A stretch of 64,000 nt of DNA from Yersinia proxima (lineage in GTDB: Bacteria > Pseudomonadota > Gammaproteobacteria > Enterobacterales > Enterobacteriaceae). The stretch lies in the NCBI RefSeq assembly GCF_902170785.1, contig NZ_CABHYG010000001.1, forward strand, positions 269,745-333,744, written 5' to 3'. The stretch's first letter is position 1. Every line of letters begins with the position of its first letter. Positions 1 to 9,036 of the stretch are shown one piece after another. The notes below the pieces were generated by a model. It had not been told where the DNA came from. It did no database searches and saw only the letters and a program-made list of their open reading frames with translations. Made by a program: the position numbers and the translations under genes.

Positions 1-199
1 ATGAGATATCGATACCACCACTGACAATCACCATCGTTAACGGCAGAGCGACGATACCGATGCAGATAAAATCACTGGTGCTGAATAGCAGCACATTGAT
101 ATCCAACATGCGTGAGTTGGATAAACCAAACAGCCCGATCTCTAGCACCAACAGTGCAGCCAGAGCCAGTTCCCATCCATAACGCTTATGAATATTCAT
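1..199 (-). CDS. lsrD: AI-2 ABC transporter permease LsrD (partial, N-terminal part only)
   Basis: Only about the first 66 codons are inside the window; the rest lies beyond base 1. The start is the ATG read on the minus strand at 199, which overlaps the lsrC stop as ATGA, so the two permease genes are translationally coupled. The translated start ([20 protein letters not shown]) leads into a hydrophobic helix, followed by a stretch of the kind that precedes the SGGIDIS motif of ribose-type permeases. In the Lsr family LsrC and LsrD pair in the inner membrane to import autoinducer-2. Identity rests on position after lsrA-lsrC and on these residues. Confidence 0.85.
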   Translation of the reverse strand, partial: MNIHKRYGWELALAALLVLEIGLFGLSNSRMLDINVLLFSTSDFICIGIVALPLTMVIVSGGIDIS

Positions 200-1275
200 C
201 GCGCCACCTCTTTCTTAGTGAATGACTTGCCATTAGGCGCTTTGCTATCTGGTGTCTTTGACGGGGCGGCGGCGGATTTTTTATCACTCGCTACCGGACG
301 AGTTGTAAAGCGAGCATATTTTTGCTGGCGGATATTGCGCTCGACGGCGCAACGCAGGCGGCCATCGAACACCAGTACACCCAGTAACACCAAACCGGCG
401 ATAAAATCATTCCACCATGCCGGTAGGCGCAGCAGCACCAGTACGCTGTCAATTTGTGTTAGTAAATAAGCCCCGAGGATCGCGCCGATAATGGTGCCGG
501 TGCCGCCGAGCAAGCTGATCCCGCCGAGCACACAAGCGGCAATAGCTTTCATTTCCAGGCCGCTGCCGGTTTGATTGGGGATAAAACCAATTTGTGAGGC
601 AAAGACTATCCCGGCCAGAGCCGCCATCACGCCATTCATGGAGAAAGCAAAAATACGAATGCTATCAGTGCGAATTCCCAATTGGCGTGCGCCCTGCAAG
701 TTATCACCGGTGGCATAGAAGCTGCGGCCAAAGGCGGTTTTGCCCAGCAGCAAGGCCATGGCGACAATCAGCAACATAATCAGCCAGCCAATGGGCGAGA
801 TAGAAAACAGAATTGGCGTCGATAAACTTTTCAGATCCGCTGGTAACCCTTCGATCCATTTGCCGCCAGTCAGCAACAGCATCAGGCCGCGATACAACCC
901 CAGCGTACCGAGCGTGGCGACAATTGCCGGAATGCGCAGCCAGGTCACCAGAATGCCATTAAAGAAGCCCGCCCCCATGCCAACCAATAGCGCAAACAGG
1001 CAGGATAGCGCCAGCCCGAAACCGGCATTGAGCGCCATGCCGACCGTCACCGCACATAAGCCGGTGATCGAACCAACAGAGACGTCAATATTGCGGGTTA
1101 GCATCACCATAGTGGCCCCGATCGCCAGCAGGATCAGGATCTGCGCGCTGCTAAAGATCATGGTGAAGGTTTGCAAATTGAAGTAATTACGGTCGATCAC
1201 GCCGAGCAGGGCAAATAAGGCGAGGATCGCCAGCAGAGCGGTGCCTTCGCGATTGTTCTGAATGAATTTCAACAT
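196..1275 (-). CDS. lsrC: AI-2 ABC transporter permease LsrC
   Basis: Inner-membrane permease of the autoinducer-2 importer. The 359-residue protein has many hydrophobic helices and the ribose-type permease motif ([13 protein letters not shown] near residue 62, and a later [11 protein letters not shown] block). The C-terminal tail, about 40 residues after the last helix, is charged and rich in Lys, Ser and Pro, making the protein somewhat longer than the E. coli form. It overlaps lsrA by 7 bp at its start and lsrD by 4 bp at its end, so lsrA-C-D is one operon. LsrR and CRP probably control it from the region upstream of lsrA. Confidence 0.93.
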   Translation of the reverse strand: MLKFIQNNREGTALLAILALFALLGVIDRNYFNLQTFTMIFSSAQILILLAIGATMVMLTRNIDVSVGSITGLCAVTVGMALNAGFGLALSCLFALLVGMGAGFFNGILVTWLRIPAIVATLGTLGLYRGLMLLLTGGKWIEGLPADLKSLSTPILFSISPIGWLIMLLIVAMALLLGKTAFGRSFYATGDNLQGARQLGIRTDSIRIFAFSMNGVMAALAGIVFASQIGFIPNQTGSGLEMKAIAACVLGGISLLGGTGTIIGAILGAYLLTQIDSVLVLLRLPAWWNDFIAGLVLLGVLVFDGRLRCAVERNIRQQKYARFTTRPVASDKKSAAAPSKTPDSKAPNGKSFTKKEVAR

Positions 1276-2843
1276 GATGCGCCCTCATTTTCAGCCGACT
1301 GACGTTCACCAAAAGCTGTCTGTTCACCAAAAGCCAAATGCATAATGGTGTCGACATTCATGGCACTGCCCTCCAGCGCGCCACTGATTTCCCCCTGGTG
1401 CATAACCAATACGCGATCCGCCATTTGCACCACTTCTTCCAGATCAGATGAGATAAAAATGATCGCCACATGCTGAGCCGCGATGCTGCGGATCAATTGA
1501 TAAATATCGCTGCGGGCAGACACATCCACGCCACGAGTTGGTTCATCAATAATCAGTAGTAGCGGGTTAGCCTCCAGACACTTGGCAATCAGCAGCTTTT
1601 GTTGATTACCGCCGGATAAGGTGCGAACCGGCTGTTCGAGGTGACTAAATTTGATGTTTAACGCGCGGCGATAGCGCTCTAAAATGGCGGCTTCCTGTGC
1701 CGGATGAGTCCATATCCCCTGGTTACCTTGAGTGAGTGAACAGACATTCCAGCTCAATGGGGCGTCGAGATAGAGGCCGGAGGCCTGCCGGTCTTCTGGC
1801 AAATAAACCAGGCCGGTAGCCAGTCGATTGACGGTTTTCATCGTGGTGATGTCGCTCTCTTCCAACATGACTTTGCCCCCGCTGACGGGTCGCAAACCAT
1901 AGAGCGTTTCGGCTAATTCTGTTCTGCCAGCGCCAACCACTCCCGCCAGGCCAAGAATTTCACCGGCGCGTACCTCAAAAGAGATATGAGCAAAACCTTC
2001 GCCACTCAGGTCGCACACTTGTATCACCGGTTGATTGGACTGCGCCCGGGCCTGAGAGCGGCGATTGCCCGGCAACTCTAGCCATAACTTCTGGGTATCC
2101 GTTAGCTCACTGTTTTTGGCTTGTGGGGTAATTGCCTGAATAATGGTGTCGGTTGAGAACTCTTGAGTGGCACCACTCAGCGCAATTCCACCATCGCGCA
2201 TCACACTGACCCAATCGGCTAATTGGCGAATTTCAGGGAGTTTGTGGGAGATAAATACCACCCCAACCCCTTGTTGTAATAACATTTTTATTTGGCTGAA
2301 TAAGCGATTAGTTTCCGCTGGTGTTAGCGAGGCGGTGGGTTCATCAAGAATCAAAATTCGCGAGTCACGCATCAGGCCGCGCATGATCTCGACTAATTGT
2401 TGGTCAGCGACATCCAGCGAACCAGCATTGACTGCCAAATCCAAGTGACAGCCTAAACTTTGCAGCAACTGCGCCATTTTCTTTTTGTCTGCTTGATGCT
2501 TTGGCAAGCGGAACAGAATATTTTCCTGAACCGACAAATTAGCAAATAGCATTGGCTCCTGCGGCACCAGATAAATACCTAGCTGGTGGGCTTTAGCTGG
2601 GGTGAGATTTAGACAAGGTTGCCCATCTATCTCAATGTTGCCGCTGTCGGGGGGAAGCACTCCGGCAATGATCTTCATGAGTGTTGATTTACCTGCCCCG
2701 TTGCCCCCCAATAGCGCATGAACCTGGCCCGGTTGCAGAGTAAAGTCGATACTTTTCAATACCACTACGCCGGAAAACTGTTTGCTGATACCACGTACCT
2801 GAAGCAGCGGTGGCGGGTTGGTGTGCGGCATCAGTGACCCCAT
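1269..2843 (-). CDS. lsrA: AI-2 ABC transporter ATP-binding protein LsrA
   Basis: Cytoplasmic ATPase that powers AI-2 import. It has two ABC domains in tandem, as in sugar importers such as RbsA. The first carries Walker [10 protein letters not shown] near residue 47 and Walker [11 protein letters not shown]. The second has a degenerate P-loop ([10 protein letters not shown]), the signature LSGGNQQK and Walker [13 protein letters not shown]. The length of 524 residues fits the family. It is the first gene of the minus-strand lsr operon and diverges from lsrR, the arrangement seen in E. coli and Salmonella. The MGSLMPHTN start may be a few codons too long; the second ATG (MPHTN) is an alternative. 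Confidence 0.95.
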   Translation of the reverse strand: MGSLMPHTNPPPLLQVRGISKQFSGVVVLKSIDFTLQPGQVHALLGGNGAGKSTLMKIIAGVLPPDSGNIEIDGQPCLNLTPAKAHQLGIYLVPQEPMLFANLSVQENILFRLPKHQADKKKMAQLLQSLGCHLDLAVNAGSLDVADQQLVEIMRGLMRDSRILILDEPTASLTPAETNRLFSQIKMLLQQGVGVVFISHKLPEIRQLADWVSVMRDGGIALSGATQEFSTDTIIQAITPQAKNSELTDTQKLWLELPGNRRSQARAQSNQPVIQVCDLSGEGFAHISFEVRAGEILGLAGVVGAGRTELAETLYGLRPVSGGKVMLEESDITTMKTVNRLATGLVYLPEDRQASGLYLDAPLSWNVCSLTQGNQGIWTHPAQEAAILERYRRALNIKFSHLEQPVRTLSGGNQQKLLIAKCLEANPLLLIIDEPTRGVDVSARSDIYQLIRSIAAQHVAIIFISSDLEEVVQMADRVLVMHQGEISGALEGSAMNVDTIMHLAFGEQTAFGERQSAENEGASC

Positions 2844-3059
2844 CTAGTGAACAAAAATAATTTAAAATTAAAAGTGTTCAAAAAAGATAGCGTCATAATC
2901 CCATTAATGGCGTAATCAAGATCACAATTCTGTGAATAAAAAAATTTAAATTAAAATGTGTTCAAATATGTGGTTTAAGCTGTTAGCGTAGTTATCAATC
3001 AAGATTTAACATTCATGATGTACACATTTGAGTCGATAAGTGGTTTGCATCGATAAGCA
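2844..3059. promoter_or_regulatory. lsrA-lsrR divergent control region with LsrR-like half-sites and a CRP candidate
   Basis: AT-rich spacer between the divergent lsrA and lsrR. TGAACA occurs at 2848-2853 and its complement TGTTCA at 2875-2880 and 2959-2964. The last two sit inside the identical nonamer GTGTTCAAA (2874-2882 and 2958-2966). In E. coli the lsr intergenic region is bound by LsrR and cAMP-CRP. A CRP-like site lies at 2911-2926, with a perfect right half (ATCACA) and a weaker left half. Assignment of the half-sites to LsrR is inference from position and repetition. Confidence 0.55.
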
Positions 3060-3080
3060 GTGAGAAGAGAACAGCCGGTA

Positions 3081-4076
3081 ATGATGAAAGAAAAACCAGT
3101 AACAAAAGAAAAACCTATGTCGTCCAACGATGAATACAAATATCCGGGTAATAGCATGAGTGAAGAGGAACTGCTCGCTCGCATTGCGTGGTTTTATTAT
3201 CACGATGGCTTAACACAAGGGGATATTGGCGAACTGCTGGGGCTGACCAGATTGAAGGTCTCCAGATTGCTGGAGAAAGGCCGTCAGTCTGGGGTTATCC
3301 GGGTACAGATTAATTCGCGTTATGAGGGTTGTCTGGAACTGGAAAATGCGCTGCAACAGCATTTCGGCCTGAAGCATATCCGCATTTTACCTTCTTTGGC
3401 TGACCTTAGTATCAGCAGTCGGTTAGGGATTGGCGCGGCACATTTATTGATGGCATTGGTACAACCACAGCAGCTATTGGCGGTTGGCTTTGGTGAAACC
3501 ACTATGTGCGCCTTGCAACATTTAAGTGGCTTTATTGCCTCGCAGCAGGTGCGCTTGGTGACTCTTTCCGGTGGTGTAGGTTCTTATATGACTGGGATTG
3601 GGCAGCTTGATGCGGCCTGTCAGGTCAGCATTATTCCTGCGCCGTTGCGTGCTTCCAGTGCCAAAGTTGCTGAAACATTCCGCCAGGAAAATAGTGTGCG
3701 CGATGTGATGCTGGCGGCGTGTGCGGCTGATGTTGCTGTCGTAGGGATTGGTTCGGTCAATCAACAAAAAGAAGCCACTATTTTGCGCTCTGGCTATATA
3801 AGCGAAGGTGAACAGCTGATGTTTAGCCGCAAAGGCGCGGTCGGCGATATCCTCGGTTACTTTATGCAGGCCGATGGCGCGCTCGCCGCAGATATGCAGA
3901 TTCACCAGGAATTAATCGGTATTTCACTGGCAGATTTGACAAACATTCCTACGGTGATTGGTGTGGCGGGCGGGGTGGAGAAATCTGAAGCCATTGTAGC
4001 TGCGCTAAAAGGCCAGTATGTGAATGCTTTGGTAACTGATGAGTTGACCGCAAGATCAATCATCAAACTGATTTAA
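3081..4076 (+). CDS. lsrR: lsr operon repressor LsrR (SorC/DeoR-type, phospho-AI-2 responsive)
   Basis: Transcriptional repressor of the lsr genes, released by phospho-AI-2. The protein has an N-terminal helix-turn-helix ([14 protein letters not shown]... [17 protein letters not shown]) and a C-terminal sugar-phosphate-binding domain ([47 protein letters not shown]), matching E. coli LsrR along its whole length. The start is uncertain: an in-frame GTG at 3060, ATG at 3081 (chosen, with a purine-rich stretch upstream) and ATG at 3117 are all possible, and E. coli LsrR is about 317 residues. Divergent from lsrA. Its stop codon overlaps the left end of an intergenic repeat. Confidence 0.92.
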   Translation: MMKEKPVTKEKPMSSNDEYKYPGNSMSEEELLARIAWFYYHDGLTQGDIGELLGLTRLKVSRLLEKGRQSGVIRVQINSRYEGCLELENALQQHFGLKHIRILPSLADLSISSRLGIGAAHLLMALVQPQQLLAVGFGETTMCALQHLSGFIASQQVRLVTLSGGVGSYMTGIGQLDAACQVSIIPAPLRASSAKVAETFRQENSVRDVMLAACAADVAVVGIGSVNQQKEATILRSGYISEGEQLMFSRKGAVGDILGYFMQADGALAADMQIHQELIGISLADLTNIPTVIGVAGGVEKSEAIVAALKGQYVNALVTDELTARSIIKLI

Positions 4077-4246
4077 TTGGCTATTTTACTTGCCAGCTTA
4101 GGCTTTCGCAGTGCTCACAAAATGCTGGCATTTTGAACGCTCTTTAGAGCGGCCCAGAGGGTGAGCGAAGCGAGTAAAATCCTCACGTACTACGTGTACG
4201 CTCCGGTTTTTCCGCGCTGGGCGCACCTAATCTGACGGCGACAATT
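4075..4246 (+). repeat. Intergenic repeat with AATTGAC-type ends, copy 1
   Basis: The first of three related copies. It starts with AATTGGCTATTTTACTTGCC and ends near GACAATT, so its termini are roughly inverted. It shares TACTTGCCA, CAGTGCTC and the near-palindromic CACGTACTACGTGTACGCTC with the copies at 6060 and 6190. It is longer (172 bp) because of extra central sequence. Its left end overlaps the lsrR stop codon. It is not an ERIC. Confidence 0.6.
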
Positions 4247-4282
4247 ACGCCAATAGTCAGATTGCTGACAAAGTCGATTGAA

Positions 4283-4356
4283 GGGGAAATGTTCCGTTGG
4301 GGTCGTAGTCGCGTAAGCGACCGAAGTGCCCCTAGGGACAGTCGCTCCTTCACGCA
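4283..4356 (+). other. Hairpin module A upstream of lsrK (possible structured RNA)
   Basis: A stretch that reappears in similar form at 6356-6427. Its centre is a 5-bp stem, GTCGC (4308-4312) with GCGAC (4317-4321), closed by GTAA. GGGG at 4299-4302 can pair with CCCC at 4329-4332 around it. Compared with module B, three stem pairs differ by compensating changes while the GTAA loop stays the same. It lies in the leader of lsrK, 120 bp before the start codon. Any role is unknown. The rest of 4247-4478 shows no gene on either strand that I can support. Confidence 0.45.
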
Positions 4357-4478
4357 CCAGGCTTGATGCTGGGTTTGCCATTAACCTCCAATAGTTTTTG
4401 TTTTTTCGAGAAAAGGCAGTAGAGGACAGGTTTATACACGAATTTATATAAAAACACATTGAAGCTGAGGATCGAACA

Positions 4479-6059
4479 ATGAATCAACTCTCATCGGCTG
4501 AATATCTGATGGCTTTGGATGCAGGCACCGGCAGTGTCCGGGCGGTAATATTTGATCTTAATGGAAATCAGATAGCAGCCGGACAGGCTGAATGGCTACA
4601 TTTGCCAGTACCTGATGTCCCTGGGTCGATGGAGTTTGATTTAACCACCAACTGGAAGCTGACCTGTCAATGCATCCGTCAGGCGTTGCATCAGGCCAAC
4701 TTGCCCGCCAGTGCTATCCGCGCGGTTGCCGCCTGCTCAATGCGCGAAGGGATTGTGCTCTATGACCGCAGCGGTAAACCTATTTGGGCCTGTGCTAACG
4801 TGGATGCCCGAGCCAGCCGTGAAGTCAGTGAATTGAAAGAGTTGCACAATAATGGCTTTGAGCTTGAAGTCTATCAGTGCTCCGGTCAGACACTGGCTTT
4901 AAGTGCGATGCCTCGATTACTGTGGCTGGCGCATTACCGTCCTGATATTTATCGTCAGGCCGGGACACTCACCATGATAAGCGACTGGTTGGCGAATATG
5001 CTCAGTGGCGAGCTGGCGGTAGACCCCTCCAATGCGGGCACTACCGGAATGCTGGATTTAGTCACGCGCAACTGGCAGCCGAACTTGCTGGAAATGGCCG
5101 GGCTACGCGCTGATATCTTATCGCCAGTTAAAGAAACCGGTACTTTGCTCGGGCATGTCACGGCAGAGGCCGCACAAGAGTGTGGTTTGTTGGCTGGAAC
5201 GCCAGTAGTGATGGGCGGCGGTGACGTACAACTCGGCTGCTTAGGATTAGGAGTGGTACAACCGGGGCAGACAGCGGTGCTGGGGGGCACTTTCTGGCAG
5301 CAGGTGGTTAACCTACCCAAACCGATTACTGATCCCAATATGAACACACGTATTAACCCTCACGTCATTTCTGGCATGGTGCAAGCAGAATCCATCAGCT
5401 TCTTTACCGGCCTGACCATGCGCTGGTTCCGTGATGCATTCTGTGCCGAAGAGAAATTACTCGCCCAGCGGTTAGGGATTGATACTTATAGTTTGCTGGA
5501 AGATATGGCGGCGCGGGTGCCTGCTGGTGCTTACGGAGTGATGCCTATTTTCTCTGATGTTATGCGCTTTAAATCCTGGTATCACGCCGCACCTTCCTTT
5601 ATTAATCTGTCGCTCGACCCTGAAAAATGCAACAAAGCTACTTTATTCCGTGCTTTGGAAGAGAACGCAGCAATCGTTTCGGCCTGTAATTTGGCACAAA
5701 TTGCGGAATTCTCCGGTGTCAAAGCCTCGTCAGTGGTATTTGCTGGCGGCGGTTCAAAAGGCAAACTATGGAGTCAGATTCTGGCAGATGTGACTGGTAT
5801 TCCGGTTCGTGTACCGGTAGTGAAAGAGGCCACCGCTTTAGGCTGTGCGATTGCAGCAGGTGTCGGTGTTGGGCTATATGAAGCGCTTGATAAAACCGGA
5901 GAGCGGCTGGTGCGCTGGGAGCGAGAATACCAGCCCAATATTGAACATAAAGCGCTATATCAAGCGGCCAAAACCAACTGGCAAGCCGTGTATACCGATC
6001 AGTTGACGTTAGTAGACAGTGGGCTGACGACTTCTCTCTGGAAAGCCCCCGGCCTTTAA
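4479..6059 (+). CDS. lsrK: Autoinducer-2 kinase LsrK
   Basis: Phosphorylates imported AI-2 (DPD) in the cytoplasm, producing the ligand that releases LsrR. FGGY-family sugar kinase fold: N-terminal phosphate loop [14 protein letters not shown] near residue 14, then substrate-site residues around [11 protein letters not shown], and the C-terminal ATP-site motif [20 protein letters not shown] near residue 425. The length of 526 residues is close to E. coli LsrK (530). It lies downstream of lsrR, about 400 bp away, instead of forming a tight pair with it. Repeats flank it on both sides, so it may be transcribed on its own. Confidence 0.95.
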   Translation: MNQLSSAEYLMALDAGTGSVRAVIFDLNGNQIAAGQAEWLHLPVPDVPGSMEFDLTTNWKLTCQCIRQALHQANLPASAIRAVAACSMREGIVLYDRSGKPIWACANVDARASREVSELKELHNNGFELEVYQCSGQTLALSAMPRLLWLAHYRPDIYRQAGTLTMISDWLANMLSGELAVDPSNAGTTGMLDLVTRNWQPNLLEMAGLRADILSPVKETGTLLGHVTAEAAQECGLLAGTPVVMGGGDVQLGCLGLGVVQPGQTAVLGGTFWQQVVNLPKPITDPNMNTRINPHVISGMVQAESISFFTGLTMRWFRDAFCAEEKLLAQRLGIDTYSLLEDMAARVPAGAYGVMPIFSDVMRFKSWYHAAPSFINLSLDPEKCNKATLFRALEENAAIVSACNLAQIAEFSGVKASSVVFAGGGSKGKLWSQILADVTGIPVRVPVVKEATALGCAIAAGVGVGLYEALDKTGERLVRWEREYQPNIEHKALYQAAKTNWQAVYTDQLTLVDSGLTTSLWKAPGL

Positions 6060-6182
6060 AATTGACTATCTTACTTGCCAGCTTGAGCTTCGGGGCAGTG
6101 CTCATCACCGTCACATACTGATGTATGCTCCGGTTCTTGCGCGCTGTCCGCACTCAATCCGCCTGCGCCGATAACGTCAATT
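6060..6182 (+). repeat. Intergenic repeat with AATTGAC/GTCAATT ends, copy 2
   Basis: A 123-bp element bounded by the inverted heptamers AATTGAC (6060-6066) and GTCAATT (6176-6182). It starts with ATTGACTATCTTACTTGCC, like copy 3, and ends GCGCCGATAACGTCAATT. It begins directly after the lsrK stop codon. It looks like a miniature inverted-repeat element or a mobile palindromic repeat. No transposase is nearby. Confidence 0.65.
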
Positions 6183-6189
6183 TTCTCTG

Positions 6190-6310
6190 ATTGACTATCT
6201 TACTTGCCATTTTGAACGTGAGCAGTGCTCGCCGCCGTCACGTACTACGTGTACGCTCCGTTGGCTGTGCGCTGGTCGCGTCCAAACTGCCTGCGCCGAT
6301 GACGTCAATT
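6190..6310 (+). repeat. Intergenic repeat with ATTGAC/GTCAATT ends, copy 3
   Basis: A 121-bp direct neighbour of copy 2, in the same orientation. It starts ATTGACTATCTTACTTGCC and ends GCGCCGATGACGTCAATT. The inner CACGTACTACGTGTACGCTC is shared with copy 1. Tandem placement of copies 2 and 3, only 7 bp apart, suggests local duplication or preferential insertion. Confidence 0.65.
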
Positions 6311-6355
6311 GGTTATATTGTTTGATAAGCGCAGACAACCCCAATGTGAAACGGC

Positions 6356-6427
6356 GGGGAAACGTGCCGTTGGGGTCGTAGCGACGTAAGTCGCCGGAGC
6401 GCCCCTAGGTACGGTCAACCCGTCGCA
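6356..6427 (+). other. Hairpin module B upstream of waaQ (possible structured RNA)
   Basis: Second copy of the module at 4283-4356. The central stem is GCGAC (6381-6385) with GTCGC (6390-6394), closed by the same GTAA loop; GGGG at 6372-6375 can pair with CCCC at 6402-6405. The shared flanks CCGTTGGGGTCGTA and GCCCCTAGG show the two copies are homologous. It lies about 70 bp before waaQ. The remainder of 6060-6496 consists of the repeats described separately. Confidence 0.45.
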
Positions 6428-6496
6428 CACGATCAAATAAAGAATTGCCATGCAGTAAACGGCTGATATAGCATTACAGCCCCTCTTTCGTTGCCG

Positions 6497-7669
6497 ATGA
6501 TGGCGCATCCTATGATGAATACATCAAATAAGACAGAATCACCTGCCGGGCAACTTTCTGCTCCTGCTCGCGTCAGTGCCGTTAATTTACCGGCCTTACT
6601 GCGAGAGAAAGAGAATGTTAAACGCATTTTGGTCATCAAATTACGCCATTTCGGCGATGTTCTCCTCACCACGCCTTTACTCAACACATTAAAAGCCAAC
6701 TATCCACAGGCCAAAATCGATGTGCTGCTGTATGGTGGAACGCAAGATATGCTGCGGGAGAACAAAACGGTTAATCATGCATTTATTGTCGACCGCGGCC
6801 TAAAACATGCGGGCTTAACAGCCCAAATCAGCGGCGAAAAAGCGTTGTTTAATGCATTGAAAGAGCACCATTATGATCTGATCCTCAATTTATCTGATCA
6901 ATGGCGAGCTGCCGCTTACTGCCGTTTATTAAAACCGGGCTTTAGCATCGGCTTTCATTACCCAAAACGCGATACCTGGCTATGGCGCTACTGCCACTCC
7001 ACCTTGGTCGATATTCCCAATGCCGCCGAACGGCACACGGTTCTCAATAACCTGGATATCCTCGCGCCGTTACAACTGACGAATATCAGCACTGACGTCA
7101 GCATGGCTTATGGCCCGTACGATATTGAGCGAGTAAAACAACTGTGCCAGCAACGTAATATTGCGGATTACATCCTGATTCAACCTTCTGCGCGCTGGAA
7201 GTTTAAAACCTGGGCCAGTGAATCATTCAGTCAATTGATAAACCACCTCACCGAACAAGGCGAAACAGTGCTGTTAACCGGCGGTAAAGACAACGCTGAA
7301 CTGGACTATATCGCTGACATTATTGCTGGCTGCGCGCAACCCGAAAAAGTTGTCAATTTATCCGGCCTTTTGGCACTGCCGGAACTGGCGGTTTTGATAG
7401 ATAACGCTAAGTTATTTATTGGTGTGGATTCCGTGGCAATGCATATGGCGGCTGCATTACAAACTCCCGCAGTGGTGCTATTTGGCCCCAGCAATCTTAA
7501 CCAATGGCACCCATGGCAAGCCCCACACACCCTGTTATGGGCGGGTCATTACCGCACATTGCCACATCCTAACGAGATAGATACTGACACGACGGATCGC
7601 TATTTGAACGCTATCCCTGTCGATGATGTCATAGATGCCGTTGACGCCTGGCGCACTCAAAGCCAGTAG
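6497..7669 (+). CDS. waaQ: LPS core heptosyltransferase III-like protein WaaQ
   Basis: Glycosyltransferase family 9 enzyme expected to add a side heptose to the inner core of lipopolysaccharide at the cytoplasmic face of the inner membrane. The core region starts at KRILVIKLRHFGDVLLTTPLLNTL, the usual start of this family, followed by LLTGGKDNAELDYI and the nucleotide-sugar site FIGVDSVAMHMAAALQTPAVVLFGPS. About 40 residues precede this core, more than is normal; the start could be ATG 6497, 6500, 6512 or 6515, none with a strong ribosome site, and an upstream TTG at 6491 is also open. Followed after 65 bp by the O-antigen ligase gene, so the two likely act on the same LPS core. Confidence 0.85.
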   Translation: MMAHPMMNTSNKTESPAGQLSAPARVSAVNLPALLREKENVKRILVIKLRHFGDVLLTTPLLNTLKANYPQAKIDVLLYGGTQDMLRENKTVNHAFIVDRGLKHAGLTAQISGEKALFNALKEHHYDLILNLSDQWRAAAYCRLLKPGFSIGFHYPKRDTWLWRYCHSTLVDIPNAAERHTVLNNLDILAPLQLTNISTDVSMAYGPYDIERVKQLCQQRNIADYILIQPSARWKFKTWASESFSQLINHLTEQGETVLLTGGKDNAELDYIADIIAGCAQPEKVVNLSGLLALPELAVLIDNAKLFIGVDSVAMHMAAALQTPAVVLFGPSNLNQWHPWQAPHTLLWAGHYRTLPHPNEIDTDTTDRYLNAIPVDDVIDAVDAWRTQSQ

Positions 7670-7734
7670 TATGCTAATAATGGGCTTGTGTCAGCCCATT
7701 TAGAGTCTTCCAACCAGCTTAAGCTGAGAGAATT

Positions 7735-8979
7735 ATGATAACTCCATCGACTTCCACGCCGGGCATATCCCCGGCTAACCCGCGTGGTGAAATGCTCAAC
7801 AGTATTGCGGCATTACTGTTAGGTATCGCTTTACCCACCTCCAACCCACTTATCAATATATCGCTGGTTTTAATTCTTATCAGCTTGATCATTAACCGTA
7901 AATCTCTGCCATTAAAACCTTTACTGACCAACCCATTAATCTATTTGCCCGCCGCTATGTTTGCACTGTTAGCGCTGTCATTATTGTTCCATCACAACAG
8001 CTATGGCCCGGAGATGGTGAGTAAGGATAAGAAATTTCTTTATGTACTGCCGTTGGCACTGTTCTTTATTAACCAACCACAGCGGGTGAAACTGTTTTGT
8101 CTGGGGTTCTTACTCGCCAATGCCGTGGCGTTGGTTGGGACTCTGGCTGTAGGGGTGCTACATATTCCCATTGGCCATGTGGATCCGACAAACCCAACCA
8201 TCTTTAAACTGCAAATTACCCAAAACTTCTTTATGGCATTGGCGGCTATGTTATGGCTGATGCTCGCTGTCAAAAGTCAGGGCTGGAAACGCTGGGGATA
8301 CGGTTTGCTGGTAGCAGCAGCCTGTTACAGCATCCTATTTTTGGTATTGGGCCGCACCGGGTATGTTGCTCTGGTTGTTGGCTTAGGGGTATGGCTATTT
8401 TTCTCGCTAGGCAGTCGCCAACGCTGGCTCCTGGTGCTGCTGGGAGCCATTGCATTTACGGCACTGCTGCTAATTCCCAATAAAGCGACTCAGCGGATCA
8501 CTCAAGGTGTGGATGAGATTAAAGTCTGCATGGCGGCCTCTGCGGATAACGTCAATGATGCATGCTCAACGTCAATGGGGCAGCGTTCTGCCTTTGCCAT
8601 CGAGGCGGTTCGATTAATTAAGGAAGCGCCTATTCTGGGCCACGGTGCTGGCGGCTTTTATTATGAGAACCCGGAAATCAACTACAAGATAAACAACCCA
8701 CATAATCAATATTTGTTGGAAACTATCCAATCCGGTGTTGTTGGTTTGATTATCTTCCTGGCATGGATTGTCTGCTGTTACCGTGTTATTTGGCAACAGG
8801 CACCCGCGCTACGTAATGTCTTGCTGGCGGTATTGACCAGCTATATGGCGTGTAACTTCTTTAATTCATTCTTGCTGGATTCTTCTGAAGGTCATCTATT
8901 TATGATTTTTGTTGCCATTCTGGCGGGGTATTCTGCCGCCGGTACTCAGCAGAATACTGATAAACGCTTAACAGAATAG
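7735..8979 (+). CDS. waaL: O-antigen ligase family protein (WaaL)
   Basis: Polytopic inner-membrane protein of 414 residues with about 11-12 hydrophobic helices. Between helices near the C-terminal third is a large periplasmic loop with GHGAGGFYYENPEINYKI followed by NNPHNQYLLETIQSGVVG, the conserved His-containing motif of WaaL-type ligases, which join O-polysaccharide from undecaprenyl carrier to lipid A-core. It follows waaQ and is followed by a strong terminator. Yersinia strains often carry more than one WaaL homologue, so whether this one attaches O-antigen or another glycan cannot be told from sequence. Confidence 0.85.
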   Translation: MITPSTSTPGISPANPRGEMLNSIAALLLGIALPTSNPLINISLVLILISLIINRKSLPLKPLLTNPLIYLPAAMFALLALSLLFHHNSYGPEMVSKDKKFLYVLPLALFFINQPQRVKLFCLGFLLANAVALVGTLAVGVLHIPIGHVDPTNPTIFKLQITQNFFMALAAMLWLMLAVKSQGWKRWGYGLLVAAACYSILFLVLGRTGYVALVVGLGVWLFFSLGSRQRWLLVLLGAIAFTALLLIPNKATQRITQGVDEIKVCMAASADNVNDACSTSMGQRSAFAIEAVRLIKEAPILGHGAGGFYYENPEINYKINNPHNQYLLETIQSGVVGLIIFLAWIVCCYRVIWQQAPALRNVLLAVLTSYMACNFFNSFLLDSSEGHLFMIFVAILAGYSAAGTQQNTDKRLTE

Positions 8980-9009
8980 CGGTAAGTACGTGCATATAAC
9001 TGGCTAAGT

Positions 9010-9036
9010 AACGGCTCCCAATTGGGGGCCGTTTTT
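9010..9036 (+). terminator. Rho-independent terminator after waaL
   Basis: Stem AACGGC...GCCGTT with further pairing of CCAATTGG inside it, followed by a run of five T. It ends the waaQ-waaL transcript. Confidence 0.85.

Noticed and set aside
2921..2937. TCACA and TGTGA near each other in the lsr spacer
   Set aside because: The two halves are in the outward orientation with the wrong spacing for CRP. The separate candidate at 2911-2926 fits better.
2999..3203. Two short minus-strand ORFs across the lsrR start
   Set aside because: They overlap the lsrR coding region and control sequence, have no ribosome site or similarity that I recognise, and are shadows.
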